Positions 51,001 through 59,947 are shown, counted from the stretch's first letter. The stretch is DNA of 64,000 nucleotides from Ktedonosporobacter rubrisoli (GCF_004208415.1 NZ_CP035758.1:7874001-7938000), one strand, 5' to 3'. Notes: generated from the letters alone by a model not told the origin. Program-made: numbers and translations.

Positions 51001-51140
51001 GCAAAGGAACTGGCCTCCTGAGCCTCTAACCAGGCGTACCAATCGTGCGCGCCCACTTCGATAGGCGCCAGCTCGTTCCCGGTTGCATCAAGACGCCAAA
51101 GTTGATTACTAATGACGCGCGCAATAGCTCGACGTGCCAT
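48060..51140 (-). CDS. MalT-like STAND ATPase regulator with LuxR HTH
   Basis: A 1026-residue activator. Residues ~1-100 form a small N-terminal module rich in Trp and Tyr (WRLDATGNELAP, YRTPYGAMTVRRESRQGGWYWY-like). The STAND ATPase has Walker A in LLYAPAGYGKTTLLSEW (~163-179), Walker B in VLIILDNYHVIES and sensor-type HIILSTRYKPPF. TPR-like helices fill ~450-930, and the LuxR HTH (~960-1020) reads LSSRELEVLRLLAIGKKNQE and TVKAHINSIYRKLSV. Such proteins sense a ligand through the TPR region and activate nearby genes; the hydrolase/SBP cluster just downstream is the best candidate target. Confidence 0.94.
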   Translation of the reverse strand: MARRAIARVISNQLWRLDATGNELAPIEVGAHDWYAWLEAQEASSFAYRTPYGAMTVRRESRQGGWYWYAYRLQGTRLRKVYLGKAGELTPQRLSQAITKLTDKPALTPAEQLTREPQDIALPARGLLKTRLSLPPCPAHLVSRQRLWQALYDGSSRHLTLLYAPAGYGKTTLLSEWVRYNNLPVVWLTLAEEDNEPLRFLTYLLAALQARYAQLGADILNGPLLWQQSSLFEALTEMLNELEGLSEDVLIILDNYHVIESQLVQEAIKFMLDHLPTRVHIILSTRYKPPFSLARLYMHGQVAELRANQLRFTQEEMQAFFRQGSHELTSVNLDCVNQNIEGWAVGLQLALQTARKPGAAPRSLVDLVKNNRYFQDYLVEEVLDYLPEHIRDFLLYTVSLEHFNGSLCRALTGQIEAQQILEQLDHENLFIVALPEQPGWYRYQRLFATALRHYLQQNQPDLIPEIHKRASDWFAEQGFTREAIEHSLSAQDLERAAGLIEQMIHPLLEEGEIETLQRWLTKLPDHILSASPLLCIASAWLIFLTTQALQDFAIWLDTAEESILAQEEQLSPATVASLRGEIIALRTIHKVAYNDFAYAAAACSQILSILPEDKAYARNFVSFALALAYQRGISVSTAWQMWAQVNSDNQVADHALLGPYILQLQAELYAVQGQPFEALKRYQRILSLVKRENIHPAGVICFRVGMLFWDWNNQETARQYLLQAWDIGQQADSSVVMLNSATCLAQIAQIQGRTDEADRWLKHTDVCFQSAGKFEVIDLQAALYAWIELQRGHLDEALLWAQKRVRAGEEASQLNAEEVDLTMAQILVQACHEQADNAVLVQQATDTIERLRTNAETVGKIYDLIIILGLQALLLYSQDKIEDALSVLERSVLLAEPGRYIRLFIDMGEAMEKLLRLLRERYKTVKATERPINLAYVRRLLEAFVQPVPHTRLITTGEERILLDPLSSRELEVLRLLAIGKKNQEIARELVIVTGTVKAHINSIYRKLSVNSRVQAIARARALNLL

Positions 51141-51720
51141 ATCAGTACCTCATCGAGTTTCTGGGCAATAATTTTACCCAAATTATTACCCAATAGCAGA
51201 GGGTGGATTTTCCTTCTCAAGCTTATTATTTACAGGTGTTTGCATTCGGGCGCAGAAGTTTAACATACATCTATTTAAGCAGGATATCTCATGCATAATC
51301 TCTTCGTCAAGTCGTAAACTTCCAAGACCAGGGTCAGTTCGTTTGGACCAGGTGTAGCAGAACCTTTCGGGGCAGGGGGCAGGGAGCGAGCGGATTGACT
51401 CAGTTCTAGCTTCTTTTCTTGTGTGTAACAGCAGACGGTGTAAAAATTTGCACATGTAGTTATCTAGTAAATAGCGTCTTTTTATGCAATACTAAAGAAT
51501 ATCCCACCCGGGCGCTTTGATCTCTAGCAGGACAATATAGATAAAGCTTGCTACAGAGGAGGGCTAGCCAGGCAAAATGCAAAGATGTTGAAGTCTGGGA
51601 ACATTCACGGCTTCTATATGATGAAGGCATAGCCAATTGTGTACATTGTGATAAAAACGTCTGTAAAGCCCAGTAGCTTTAGCAGCGCTATCAATGTAAG
51701 TTTTTAAAGGATTTTATAAA
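51141..51720. other. Divergent intergenic region with operator-like repeat
   Basis: It separates the LuxR-type activator from the Ser/Thr kinase gene. GGGCAATAATTT-TACCC-AAATTATTACCC (51163-51191) is a 12-bp dyad with one mismatch, also readable as tandem TTACCCAA boxes, 23-51 bases before the activator start: a probable operator, maybe autoregulatory. No gene is supported in the remaining ~500 bases. Confidence 0.5.
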
Positions 51721-53580
51721 ATGGAACAAGATCGTGCAGGTCAGCAACTGGGGTATTATCGCTTAACCCACAGTCTGGGTTCCGGCGGCTTCGCCACGGT
51801 CTATGAGGGCGAGCACACGGCCTTAAAGAACTATCGGGCAGCGATAAAAGTGATCAAGGAAACAGCCCTAACGGATAGGGCGCGCGACAATTTTTTGCGT
51901 GAAGCAAACACGATAAGACAACTTATCCATCCACACATTGTTCGCGTGCTGGAGTGCGGCGTGGAGGTGAAATCGCATGGTAGCATTCCTTATATCGTGA
52001 TGAGCCTGGCGGAGAAGGGCAATGTGCGAAAGCTCTATCCCAAGGGAGAACAACTGCCCCTCCGCGTGATTCAATCCTATATCAAGCAGACGGCCGAGGC
52101 CCTCCATTTTGCCCACTCCAAGGGTTTTGTGCATTGTGACATTAAGCCAGAAAATATGCTGGTCAACGCGCTAGATGAGATCCTGCTCAGCGACTTCGGG
52201 ATCGCTGATATCAGCCATACCGCCGATATCTCTGTGCTGGAGAAAGAGAATCCTGTGTATTCTAAGATGCTGATGGGGACTGTTAGCTATATGGCTCCCG
52301 AGCGTTTTAAGCATCAGATTCGCCGCTCCAGCGATCAATATTCTCTTGGCGTGGTTACTTATGAATGGCTAGTCGGCGAACGACCTTTTATCGGCAGTGA
52401 GGAGCAAATCACAGTTCAACAGCTGCAAAGCCCGCCTCCTCCCATCCGGCCACGGCGGCCAGAGGTCACGCCCGAGCTTGAAAATGTCGTGATGAAGGCT
52501 CTGGCTAAGGAGCCCGAAGAACGCTTTCCAACTGTGAAGGACTTCGCCCAGGCTCTGGAGAGGGCGATTCAGGCGATTTTGGCTAAGCAACATCCTGGGC
52601 AGCCCGTGCTGGCTGTATCAGGGCATGGAAATGCTCCGATAATTCCACAGGAGGTGAAGCCTGTGCCAAAGCCTGCTACGGCTTCACCTCCTCCAGCAAG
52701 GCAATCTTTACCTACTCAGACTCCCGTGCTTGCTCAGAGGCAGACAGAACCTGACAGTCCCCTGAAACCTCAGCCATGGCCTGTGCCTGCTCAGAAGCAG
52801 ACGGAGCCTGAAGCTGATCGATTTCCGACTGAGCCTGCTGCCAACCAGAAGCAGGCCAACGCGGATATCTCGATGGAACAGGATGAGCAAGACGACATGC
52901 CCACGCAGCCTGCTTCTTTCCAATCCGCGCCTGATCTTATTCCAACCAGGCCGGTTTCTGCCACTCCTGTTTTCAGCAAGACTCCATTCCAGCTTGAGCC
53001 TGTAGAGCTGCAAGCGCCCGATCCTTCTCCTCAAATTATACATAAGCTAGCTGCGCCACAGCAGCGGCCTCGGGGCTCCTCCTTTGCTGGCCTTAATGAT
53101 CCTGCTATGTCGACAACCATTAATGTGCGCCTCCCCGAGCAGGCGATCCAGGAAGGTGGCTTTGCGGAATTTACTGAGCTCTTCACGGTGCCAACGAAGG
53201 TACTGAGGCATTGGTTCGCGCTGGACGCGGAGTTCGATCGCTTGCGCGAGTTCCGCAATTTCCGCACCTTTGGCAAGCTGCTCAATGTGCTCTCGGCTAT
53301 AGGGATGGGAGTTCTCTTTCACTCCTGGATGGTTTTCCTGCTTTGCTTGTGCTCTCTCCTGGCTTTTCTTGGCTGCATACATCTCGTTAATCGTTTCCTG
53401 GCGATATTGCTTGGCATTCTGCTGGCGCTTTATTGGGCTGGCATAGGGCTGGTTCTGGCCAACCAGTTGCCCCATATTCCTTTTCTCACAATATTGCCAT
53501 CTCCTGATCTTATCGCTATCGTCTTCTTTGTAGTTAGCGCCTGGCTCCATATTAATTATGTCCTGCGCCGCGTATCCTGA
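51721..53580 (+). CDS. Membrane-anchored Ser/Thr protein kinase
   Basis: A 619-residue kinase of the bacterial PknB-like group. All kinase elements are visible: the glycine loop LGSGGFATVYEGE, Lys in AAIKVIKE, catalytic VHCDIKPENML (Cys in place of Arg in HRD), LSDFGIADIS, and MAPERF. The domain covers ~10-285. A Pro/Gln-rich linker with repeated PVLAQRQTEPDS/PVPAQKQTEPEA units follows (~290-460), then a C-terminal membrane domain with about four helices (~520-610). It precedes the VWA-PP2C-kinase-GTPase genes on the same strand and may feed signals to them, although 630 bases separate it. Confidence 0.93.
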   Translation: MEQDRAGQQLGYYRLTHSLGSGGFATVYEGEHTALKNYRAAIKVIKETALTDRARDNFLREANTIRQLIHPHIVRVLECGVEVKSHGSIPYIVMSLAEKGNVRKLYPKGEQLPLRVIQSYIKQTAEALHFAHSKGFVHCDIKPENMLVNALDEILLSDFGIADISHTADISVLEKENPVYSKMLMGTVSYMAPERFKHQIRRSSDQYSLGVVTYEWLVGERPFIGSEEQITVQQLQSPPPPIRPRRPEVTPELENVVMKALAKEPEERFPTVKDFAQALERAIQAILAKQHPGQPVLAVSGHGNAPIIPQEVKPVPKPATASPPPARQSLPTQTPVLAQRQTEPDSPLKPQPWPVPAQKQTEPEADRFPTEPAANQKQANADISMEQDEQDDMPTQPASFQSAPDLIPTRPVSATPVFSKTPFQLEPVELQAPDPSPQIIHKLAAPQQRPRGSSFAGLNDPAMSTTINVRLPEQAIQEGGFAEFTELFTVPTKVLRHWFALDAEFDRLREFRNFRTFGKLLNVLSAIGMGVLFHSWMVFLLCLCSLLAFLGCIHLVNRFLAILLGILLALYWAGIGLVLANQLPHIPFLTILPSPDLIAIVFFVVSAWLHINYVLRRVS

Positions 53581-53867
53581 AGGTTCCTCATGCATCTCGT
53601 CTCTGGCGGGATGCATGAAATCGCCACTTGCATGCTCAGTCTTTCAGCTTACGCTTGAAAAATCCGCTAGCTTGCCTTCATCTCTACTGCCCAATATTCT
53701 TGGGATTAAACTCATGTCTCGGCTATAACGCCGCATACTTGCCCTTACTATACTGCTAGCCTGTGTTTTCAGCATCCCTTGTATTTCGCTTTCCCTGGCC
53801 TTGCTGTACGTAATCGTCTACTTTCTTGTGCAGCAGCAAAAAATAGTACTTTTTCTAAAAAACGCTC

Positions 53868-53896
53868 TAGACAAAAAGACTCGTAATCTCTATACT
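53868..53896 (+). promoter_or_regulatory. Predicted sigma-70-type promoter
   Basis: TAGACA and TATACT separated by exactly 17 bases. Transcription would begin near 53903 and run into a small candidate gene and then the VWA-PP2C-GTPase operon, making this the probable operon promoter. Confidence 0.55.
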
Positions 53897-53932
53897 TGGA
53901 TATATTAGTAGCAATGGTATAAGGAGATGGTA

Positions 53933-54076
53933 GTGAGGGGAAAGAAAATATGGCAAGACTCGTTGAGGACAGGAGTTTGCGATCTGCCGCTCACAAAATC
54001 GCGCTTCTGCTCGTGTCTGCTCTCTCTCGTTTCTCTTGACGAGCCGCCAGAAGAGTCTAGATTTCTTCTGCCCTGA
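53933..54076 (+). CDS. Candidate 47-residue small protein
   Basis: A GTG-started frame preceded by AAGGAGATGGTA (a good ribosome site) just after the predicted promoter. The product is basic at the start (VRGKKIWQDSLRTG), with three Cys and a hydrophobic middle. It may be a leader peptide or simply chance; no homology is recognised. An overlapping ATG frame (MARLVEDRSLRS) of 29 codons is an alternative. Confidence 0.25.
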   Translation: MRGKKIWQDSLRTGVCDLPLTKSRFCSCLLSLVSLDEPPEESRFLLP

Positions 54077-54213
54077 TTCAACACGTTTTAAATGTGCGCT
54101 GATCTATACGTCAATTAAGTAAAGCTGTGACGTCTCTTAATAAGGGGCACTAAGTATCTTAGCGCTTCCATCAGAGTTTGAAATGTTGTTTTGTAGCGCA
54201 GGGAGGCAATTGC

Positions 54214-55098
54214 GTGACATATAAACAGCGCTGGGAAAGCACAAGACCCGGCTGCCTTATTTTTCTGCTTGATCAATCAGGTTCCATGTCCGATCCATTT
54301 GGCACTGCCCAGGTAGGGGCGGGCAAGCGCAAATGCGATATGGTCGCAACGGTTCTCAACAACTTCCTGAATGAGCTGATCATCACCAATACCATTGCCC
54401 AAAACGACAACACGACAATTGTGAAGCCGCGGGCTGATGTGGCGGTGGTTGGCTATGAGGGCTCGTTTGTTGGCTCTGTGCTAGGGGGAGCGCTGCGCAA
54501 GCGCGATTTTGTCAGCTTGCCCGAGCTACTGACGAATCCCATCGACATTGAGCAGCGCACAAGAAAAGAGATGGATGAGACGGGTCAGATCATCGAGATT
54601 CCTATTCCATTCCCGGTCTGGGTTCAGCCTCTGGCTGGCGGGAGCACGCCGATGTGCGCGGCGCTACGTCACGCTCAATACCTGGCGCAACAGTGGGCTG
54701 ATGATCATCTTGAGCATTATCCACCAGTCATCATCAACGTTACCGATGGAATGGCTACCGATGGCGACCCAACCAGCCTGGCCCGTGATATTCGCCAGAT
54801 CAGCACCAACGACGGTGAGGCCTTATTGTTCAATGTCCATATCACCGATCTGAATATCTCGCCGGTGCGGTATCCGGCCAAAGAATATGAGCTCCCCAAC
54901 GACAGGCATGCCAGAAGCTTGTTTAGCATGTCGAGCTTCATTCCCGATACGAGCCGCGAGCGGCTCCAACAGATGCTAGGCAAGCCCGTAGAGCCAGGGG
55001 CACGCGGGCTTATCTTTAACGGAGACGCCGCCTCCGTTCAGCATATTTTCATCTTCGCCACAGTACCGGCTACCAGGCCGCTGGACCAGGATAGATAA
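54214..55098 (+). CDS. VWA-domain protein with intact MIDAS
   Basis: A 294-residue von Willebrand factor A protein. GTG 54214 is chosen because GGGAGG lies eight bases upstream; the longer frame from TTG 54178 is not needed. The MIDAS site is seen as CLIFLLDQSGSMSDPFG (DxSxS, ~residues 15-19), with the later Thr in PLAGGSTPMCAALRHAQ and Asp in INVTDGMATDGDP. Metal-dependent protein binding is therefore expected. It heads a close-packed operon with PP2C, kinase, GTPase and GAP1 genes. VWA proteins in such clusters are thought to act as scaffold or adaptor. Confidence 0.9.
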   Translation: MTYKQRWESTRPGCLIFLLDQSGSMSDPFGTAQVGAGKRKCDMVATVLNNFLNELIITNTIAQNDNTTIVKPRADVAVVGYEGSFVGSVLGGALRKRDFVSLPELLTNPIDIEQRTRKEMDETGQIIEIPIPFPVWVQPLAGGSTPMCAALRHAQYLAQQWADDHLEHYPPVIINVTDGMATDGDPTSLARDIRQISTNDGEALLFNVHITDLNISPVRYPAKEYELPNDRHARSLFSMSSFIPDTSRERLQQMLGKPVEPGARGLIFNGDAASVQHIFIFATVPATRPLDQDR

Positions 55099-55155
55099 AG
55101 ACCGGCAAGCCCAACATTGTGCTGATAGTAGGGCAAGCAACAAGGATCATCGCCA

Positions 55156-56871
55156 ATGTTTGCGCAAATTAGCAATTTCCAGTACTGGAAATCCGAGCAT
55201 GATGCAGCCACCTGCGAAGACTACAGTGGCTATAATGGCGTGCGTGGCCTGTTTGCGGTCTCCGATGGGGCAGGCACCACCCTGTTCTCCAATTGGTGGG
55301 CCGAGCTTCTTGTCAAGCAATTTCTGGCTGTTCCCTTGCTTGGTAGCGATCCATTTGAGGTTGAATGGTGGCTACGGCGCGCCCAGAACGCCTATCGCCT
55401 GCAACGCGAGCACCTGGCAGGCCAGGATAGTGCAAGCTGGAACGCTTACCGTAAAATCCAGAACGAGGGAAGTCAGGCCACGCTCACCACTATGCGCCTC
55501 ATTGATATCGACGCAGCGGCGGCCAGGGCCGAGCTACTAGCAATCGGTGATAGCTGTATCTTTGTCAAGAAGGCGACCTCGCCTGAACTGCAGGCTTTTC
55601 CGCTCAGCACTGAGCAGGATTTTGAGCTGTCTCCGCTCTGTTTGCCCTCACGTCCAGGCATGTTCAAGCGCTCTTTTCACAGCGTCCAGCGTCAGCAAGT
55701 GCAGCTGCAGGCCGGCGATACAGTGGTGCTGGCTACTGATGCTGTGGCGCGCTGGATCATGGGCTCAGGCGGCGGAGCTTATACCGCACCAGAGCAGGCC
55801 TTGCAGGAACTGCTGGCTCAAAATTCGGCCAGCTGGCCTGGCTTTATTGAAGAGCAACGCAGAACGCAGCATATGGTAGATGACGACTGCACGGCTCTTA
55901 TCGTTAAGCTCTACATGGAGCCTCAGCAGATTGGCAGCTATCAGCAGCTTTTCCCGACTACCGCACATGAGCAGGACATACGCCAGGAACGTAAGCGGGA
56001 CTTTGAGCAAGCTCTGGCGGAGCAAAATAAAGAAATGCTTGCCATTTTCTATGGAGATGGCAATGATCTGAAGCTGGAAGAAGTTGTTTATCCCCAAAGC
56101 GCGCTGGAAGAGGCCAGGCAGGTAGCCGATGCGTTTCAGACCGTGCTCTTCGCGCTGCGCGCGGCCCTCAATAGTCCTGATCTGATCTCCAGGATGCGGC
56201 CCATCTGGCAAAAGTATGCTCCGCTGCTGGAAGCAGAACCCTGCGCCGCGCAACTTCGCCAGTCGCTGTTACATCTTGGCGTGCTCGGCTCGGTCGCGGG
56301 CCAGGCTACTTCTGCGCCCATTGCTGCGGCAGCGATCTCGCCCTCAGCAGAGCAGGCAACTATGCAGGAGCCGGAAACTGGCTTGCAAGGCCCCGGATCG
56401 AGCTCCACGGAGCCGCTCCCAGAAGTACAGCGCCTCAGCCCGGAGCAGCTAAGTCGATTTTGCCTGCTCAAAGCGTTCTATCTGCGCGCAACCTTGCGAA
56501 TCATATTGCCACAAGCTGAGGTAGAGCGCAGCGTTATCGAGGAGATAGACAACGATCCTTACATTCAGCAGGGTATCGCCGAGGTGAACGGCGCCAACCC
56601 GCACCAAGTGCTGGACCCCGAAGCCTTGCTGGATAGCGAGCTAGCAGCCTTCAAGTCAGCCTTTGCCCCCATATGGCTAAAGCAGCCGGCGGGGCTGCAA
56701 GCTAGCGACGCAGAGATCAGGGCTTTCTTGCTTATACAATTGCGCATTAAGCTCTTTGACCAATATTTGCAGCAGCATGCTCAATCCCTCCAGCGCTGGC
56801 TAGAGGGCTACAGGCAAACATGGACCCGACCAGACGAGCGCAGGCCGGGTCAGAGATACCCATCAACCTGA
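55156..56871 (+). CDS. PP2C-type protein phosphatase with helical C-terminal extension
   Basis: A 571-residue protein. Residues ~1-255 are a PP2C (PPM) phosphatase with the metal-binding acidic motifs: Asp in TCEDYSGYN, FAVSDGAGTTLFS, GSQATLTTMRLI, AIGDSCIF, VLATDAVARWI and HMVDDDCTALIV. Residues ~260-571 are mostly helical, with an Ala/Pro-rich linker (~375-420), and end in a basic tail. It would reverse phosphorylation by the kinase encoded 17 bases downstream or the Ser/Thr kinase upstream. The extension is much longer than in a minimal PP2C and may contact the other operon products. Confidence 0.9.
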   Translation: MFAQISNFQYWKSEHDAATCEDYSGYNGVRGLFAVSDGAGTTLFSNWWAELLVKQFLAVPLLGSDPFEVEWWLRRAQNAYRLQREHLAGQDSASWNAYRKIQNEGSQATLTTMRLIDIDAAAARAELLAIGDSCIFVKKATSPELQAFPLSTEQDFELSPLCLPSRPGMFKRSFHSVQRQQVQLQAGDTVVLATDAVARWIMGSGGGAYTAPEQALQELLAQNSASWPGFIEEQRRTQHMVDDDCTALIVKLYMEPQQIGSYQQLFPTTAHEQDIRQERKRDFEQALAEQNKEMLAIFYGDGNDLKLEEVVYPQSALEEARQVADAFQTVLFALRAALNSPDLISRMRPIWQKYAPLLEAEPCAAQLRQSLLHLGVLGSVAGQATSAPIAAAAISPSAEQATMQEPETGLQGPGSSSTEPLPEVQRLSPEQLSRFCLLKAFYLRATLRIILPQAEVERSVIEEIDNDPYIQQGIAEVNGANPHQVLDPEALLDSELAAFKSAFAPIWLKQPAGLQASDAEIRAFLLIQLRIKLFDQYLQQHAQSLQRWLEGYRQTWTRPDERRPGQRYPST

Positions 56872-56887
56872 TGGAGGTAATAATACT

Positions 56888-59800
56888 GTGGCAGGGCGGC
56901 TTTCCTATGATGATGCCATGCGCTTCGCGGCTATACGCCTGAAGATTCAGGACCCGGAGCTCAAGCAGGGCAAAGTAGAGACCTCGAAGGCGCAAACGGC
57001 GCTGGGCACCCTCGAACGTCCATGGGGCATTGAGGGTGGCTTTGCTGTCGTCTACAAGTTTCGCACGCGCAGTGGAAGCTTTCGGGCTTTGCGCTGCTTT
57101 AGAGTGCCCATGAGCCCGGATATGCAATTTCGCTATGAACGCCTTGGCCCCTACTTCCATATGCATCTCCCGGCCATCACCACGGATTTTACATACCATG
57201 CCTCAGGGATCTTAGTTAAGGAAGCTGGCCAGCCAGATACCGTTTATCCAATTATTGAAATGGATTGGATTGAGGGAGATACACTTTCCGATAAAATCGA
57301 TGCGCTCTGTCGCCAGCGCGACAAGGCTGGCTTAAAAACCTTGAGCCAGCAGTGGCTTGCCTTGATTACTTGCTTGCATAAGGCTGGCGTGGCCCACGGC
57401 GACCTCGCCGGCCAAAACGTTATGGTTCGTCATGATGGGCGTCTCGTCCTTATCGATTATGATGGCGTCTATATTCCGGCCTTCGCCCAGCTCAATTCGA
57501 TAGTACTCGGCCAGCCCGACTATCAGCACCCGCAATCGGCGCAACGCAAATTTAACGAACATATGGATGCCTTCTCTGCTCTGGTTATCTATGTCGTTCT
57601 CCTGGCGCTCTCGCTTGCTCCAGACCTATGGAACGCCTATACCAGGCGCGGAAATCGAGGCGAAGCCCTTGATAGCAACCTCCTCTTTAAAGAAGACGAC
57701 TTTAAAGAGCCGCAGCGCTCAAAGCTCTTTCGGGATCTGGAACTGCGAGCCGATCCGCAGGTTCAGCGCTTTATTCTTGCCTTGAAGCAGGCCTGCCAAC
57801 AGCCAATTGACCAGGTACGCTTTCCTTTCCACCTCATCGATCCAGACTATGAGAAGCGCGAGGCCCTCGATCGGCTCAACGCGGCAATCAGCACCGATGA
57901 CGATGAGCTGATCGGTAAGAGCTGGCATCCGCTCCTGGAAAACTATCAGCCAGCACGCCAACAGCGCGAGCGCGCCAAACTTGCCCAGCAGCGCGTTCAG
58001 GCCCTTGCGCGCTTCCGCACGGCCCTCCAAACCGGTAAGCTGGCTCAGATCGCCAATCAGTATGATCCTATCCTTAACGGCAGCAAGAACGTTACGCCTG
58101 ATGAGCGCGAGGCGGTTCGCTTAGCGCGCATATTCCTGGAAGCCTATCGTGAGCAGAAGCAGGATGATGAAGCCTTGCTTGAGAGCAGCGCTGCCTTACA
58201 CAAGCTAGCGCTCTCAGTGCCTATCGCCTTTACGCAAGGCCAGCAGCGCAGCATTGAACTTGCGCAAAAGCGCCGTCAGCTTCGTCATGATGTTCGCGCG
58301 GCACTGAAAGGGCGCGAGATAGAAGCTCTGGCCGCCTGCTATGCAGAATTGGCCTATCTTAGCCAGTTCCTCGCTGACGAGGAACGGCAATGTATCGAAC
58401 TGGCTCAGGATTTTGTCATGGCCTGCGCCACCAATGACGATGCCCGCATTATTGAGCTCTACGAGACGATTCGGCAGGCAGCGCAGTTCGCCTCACTACG
58501 CTTTACGCAGCAGCAGCGCGAGCGTATCGAGCTGGCGCGCCGGCATAATGAGGCTCTGGCCCTCCTGCAGACAGCGCTCAAGAGCCAGCGTGCGCGCACC
58601 ATCGCCGAGGCTTATATCCCTCTTTTGCGGAGCAGCAAGGGCCTTGCTGCGGAGGAGCATAGCTTTCTTGCTCAGGTAAGCAGTTTTGTGCAGGCCTATG
58701 ATTGTGACGATGACGAGGGCATAAGCAAGGCCTTCAATGCGCTTCTCCAGCCCTCTTGTTCCTATCTTTTACAGTTTACTGATGCCGAATTTGAACGCAT
58801 CAGCCGGGCGGAGCAGCGCTATAGCCGGCTTCAAGCCTTCCAGGCAGCTTTAGCCAGCCAGAACCTGCAGCAGATAGTAGAAATCTATCAACAGTTCGCC
58901 CCAACCCTGCGCACAATGCAAGCCTTCACCCAGGAGCAGCGCGAAATTGTGCGCCTGGCCCAGAACTTCAGGCGTGGCTATGCCGAAGATAATGATAAGC
59001 TGCTCCTGGCCGCTTTCGAAGAGATAGCGAGCTCAGTTTATCAAAGCCGGCTGCGCTTTACCGCCGAGGAAGAGCAGCGCATCAGCATGGCTCAGCAGTA
59101 TGCTGAACAACTGCGTATCTTCGCAAAAGCTCTTAAGAGCAACGAGGCCGAACAGATTATAAACAGCTATGAAAGCCTGGCAGTGCATCTACGCTGCCAG
59201 CTGAGCCCCGCCGAAACCGCTATGGTCGCTTCCGCGCGCGACTATCTCACCAACTATCAGCATTTTCAACGCAGCCTGCAAGGTGGCAATGAGCGCGAGA
59301 TCCGCCAGGCCTACAAGCGCATAAGTAATCATGCTTTGCTCAAATTGCAGCCGGATGAGCAAACATACGTGCGGCGCTTGCAGCAGGTACAGACGCTTGA
59401 GGAAATGCTCCATAACGGTCAGCAGGAAAAGGCCTTGCAGATGGCCCGCAAATTAGAAGTACAGGATTTGCGCGCTCTGCAGCCCTTGCAGTCTGATCTT
59501 AACCGCGCCTTACGCAGGTATATTCGGGGTCATGAGCTGGAGCAGGTACAGGTTTATATCCAGGCGGCTGGAGGGCGCCGTTCTCTTGTCGTAGGCTGGC
59601 GCTGGCCAAAGGATGAGCAGATCCGCGATGGTTTGTTGATATATAGCGCGTTTGATTATCCGCCGCTTATCCGCTATACAGCAGACATCCAGGCAGCTCA
59701 GTTTCATCACGCTATTCGTAGAGCTCACGAGCCCTTCTACAGAGCCGAGATCGATATTGGCAACCACGCGCTGCTCTACGTACGCGTCTGTGCAGCTATA

Positions 59801-59947
59801 CGCGAATTCTGGGGCGATCTTAGCGAAGCTCAGGGACCATTTGCTCCCCCGCGCGAGCGCCGTATCCTGGTCTCGACAGGCATTGAACAGATCGCGCAGT
59901 TAGCTTCGTCCGCATCCTCGCTCAATAGTAGGCGCAAAATAATATAA
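56888..59947 (+). CDS. Divergent protein kinase fused to a long helical-repeat region
   Basis: A 1019-residue protein. Residues ~30-270 form a bacterial kinase fold: GGFAVVYKF for the glycine loop, RALRCFRVP where the ATP-anchoring Lys would be (Arg is seen), AGVAHGDLAGQNVMV for the catalytic loop and VLIDYDGVYIP replacing DFG. Residues ~365-860 repeat a ~60-residue helical unit, FxxALxSxxxxxIxxxY then LxFTxEExxRIxLAQ, about eight times. The last ~130 residues are a beta domain. GTG 56888 follows GGAGG. The repeats resemble TPR-like scaffolds; this is the signalling core of the cluster. Confidence 0.85.
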   Translation: MAGRLSYDDAMRFAAIRLKIQDPELKQGKVETSKAQTALGTLERPWGIEGGFAVVYKFRTRSGSFRALRCFRVPMSPDMQFRYERLGPYFHMHLPAITTDFTYHASGILVKEAGQPDTVYPIIEMDWIEGDTLSDKIDALCRQRDKAGLKTLSQQWLALITCLHKAGVAHGDLAGQNVMVRHDGRLVLIDYDGVYIPAFAQLNSIVLGQPDYQHPQSAQRKFNEHMDAFSALVIYVVLLALSLAPDLWNAYTRRGNRGEALDSNLLFKEDDFKEPQRSKLFRDLELRADPQVQRFILALKQACQQPIDQVRFPFHLIDPDYEKREALDRLNAAISTDDDELIGKSWHPLLENYQPARQQRERAKLAQQRVQALARFRTALQTGKLAQIANQYDPILNGSKNVTPDEREAVRLARIFLEAYREQKQDDEALLESSAALHKLALSVPIAFTQGQQRSIELAQKRRQLRHDVRAALKGREIEALAACYAELAYLSQFLADEERQCIELAQDFVMACATNDDARIIELYETIRQAAQFASLRFTQQQRERIELARRHNEALALLQTALKSQRARTIAEAYIPLLRSSKGLAAEEHSFLAQVSSFVQAYDCDDDEGISKAFNALLQPSCSYLLQFTDAEFERISRAEQRYSRLQAFQAALASQNLQQIVEIYQQFAPTLRTMQAFTQEQREIVRLAQNFRRGYAEDNDKLLLAAFEEIASSVYQSRLRFTAEEEQRISMAQQYAEQLRIFAKALKSNEAEQIINSYESLAVHLRCQLSPAETAMVASARDYLTNYQHFQRSLQGGNEREIRQAYKRISNHALLKLQPDEQTYVRRLQQVQTLEEMLHNGQQEKALQMARKLEVQDLRALQPLQSDLNRALRRYIRGHELEQVQVYIQAAGGRRSLVVGWRWPKDEQIRDGLLIYSAFDYPPLIRYTADIQAAQFHHAIRRAHEPFYRAEIDIGNHALLYVRVCAAIREFWGDLSEAQGPFAPPRERRILVSTGIEQIAQLASSASSLNSRRKII

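Larger units (their letters stand above)
53581..54213. other. Intergenic region upstream of the VWA gene
   Basis: It holds a good promoter (53868-53896) and a possible tiny gene (53933-54076), listed separately. The rest (53581-53860) shows no coding or repeat signal. Confidence 0.4.
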
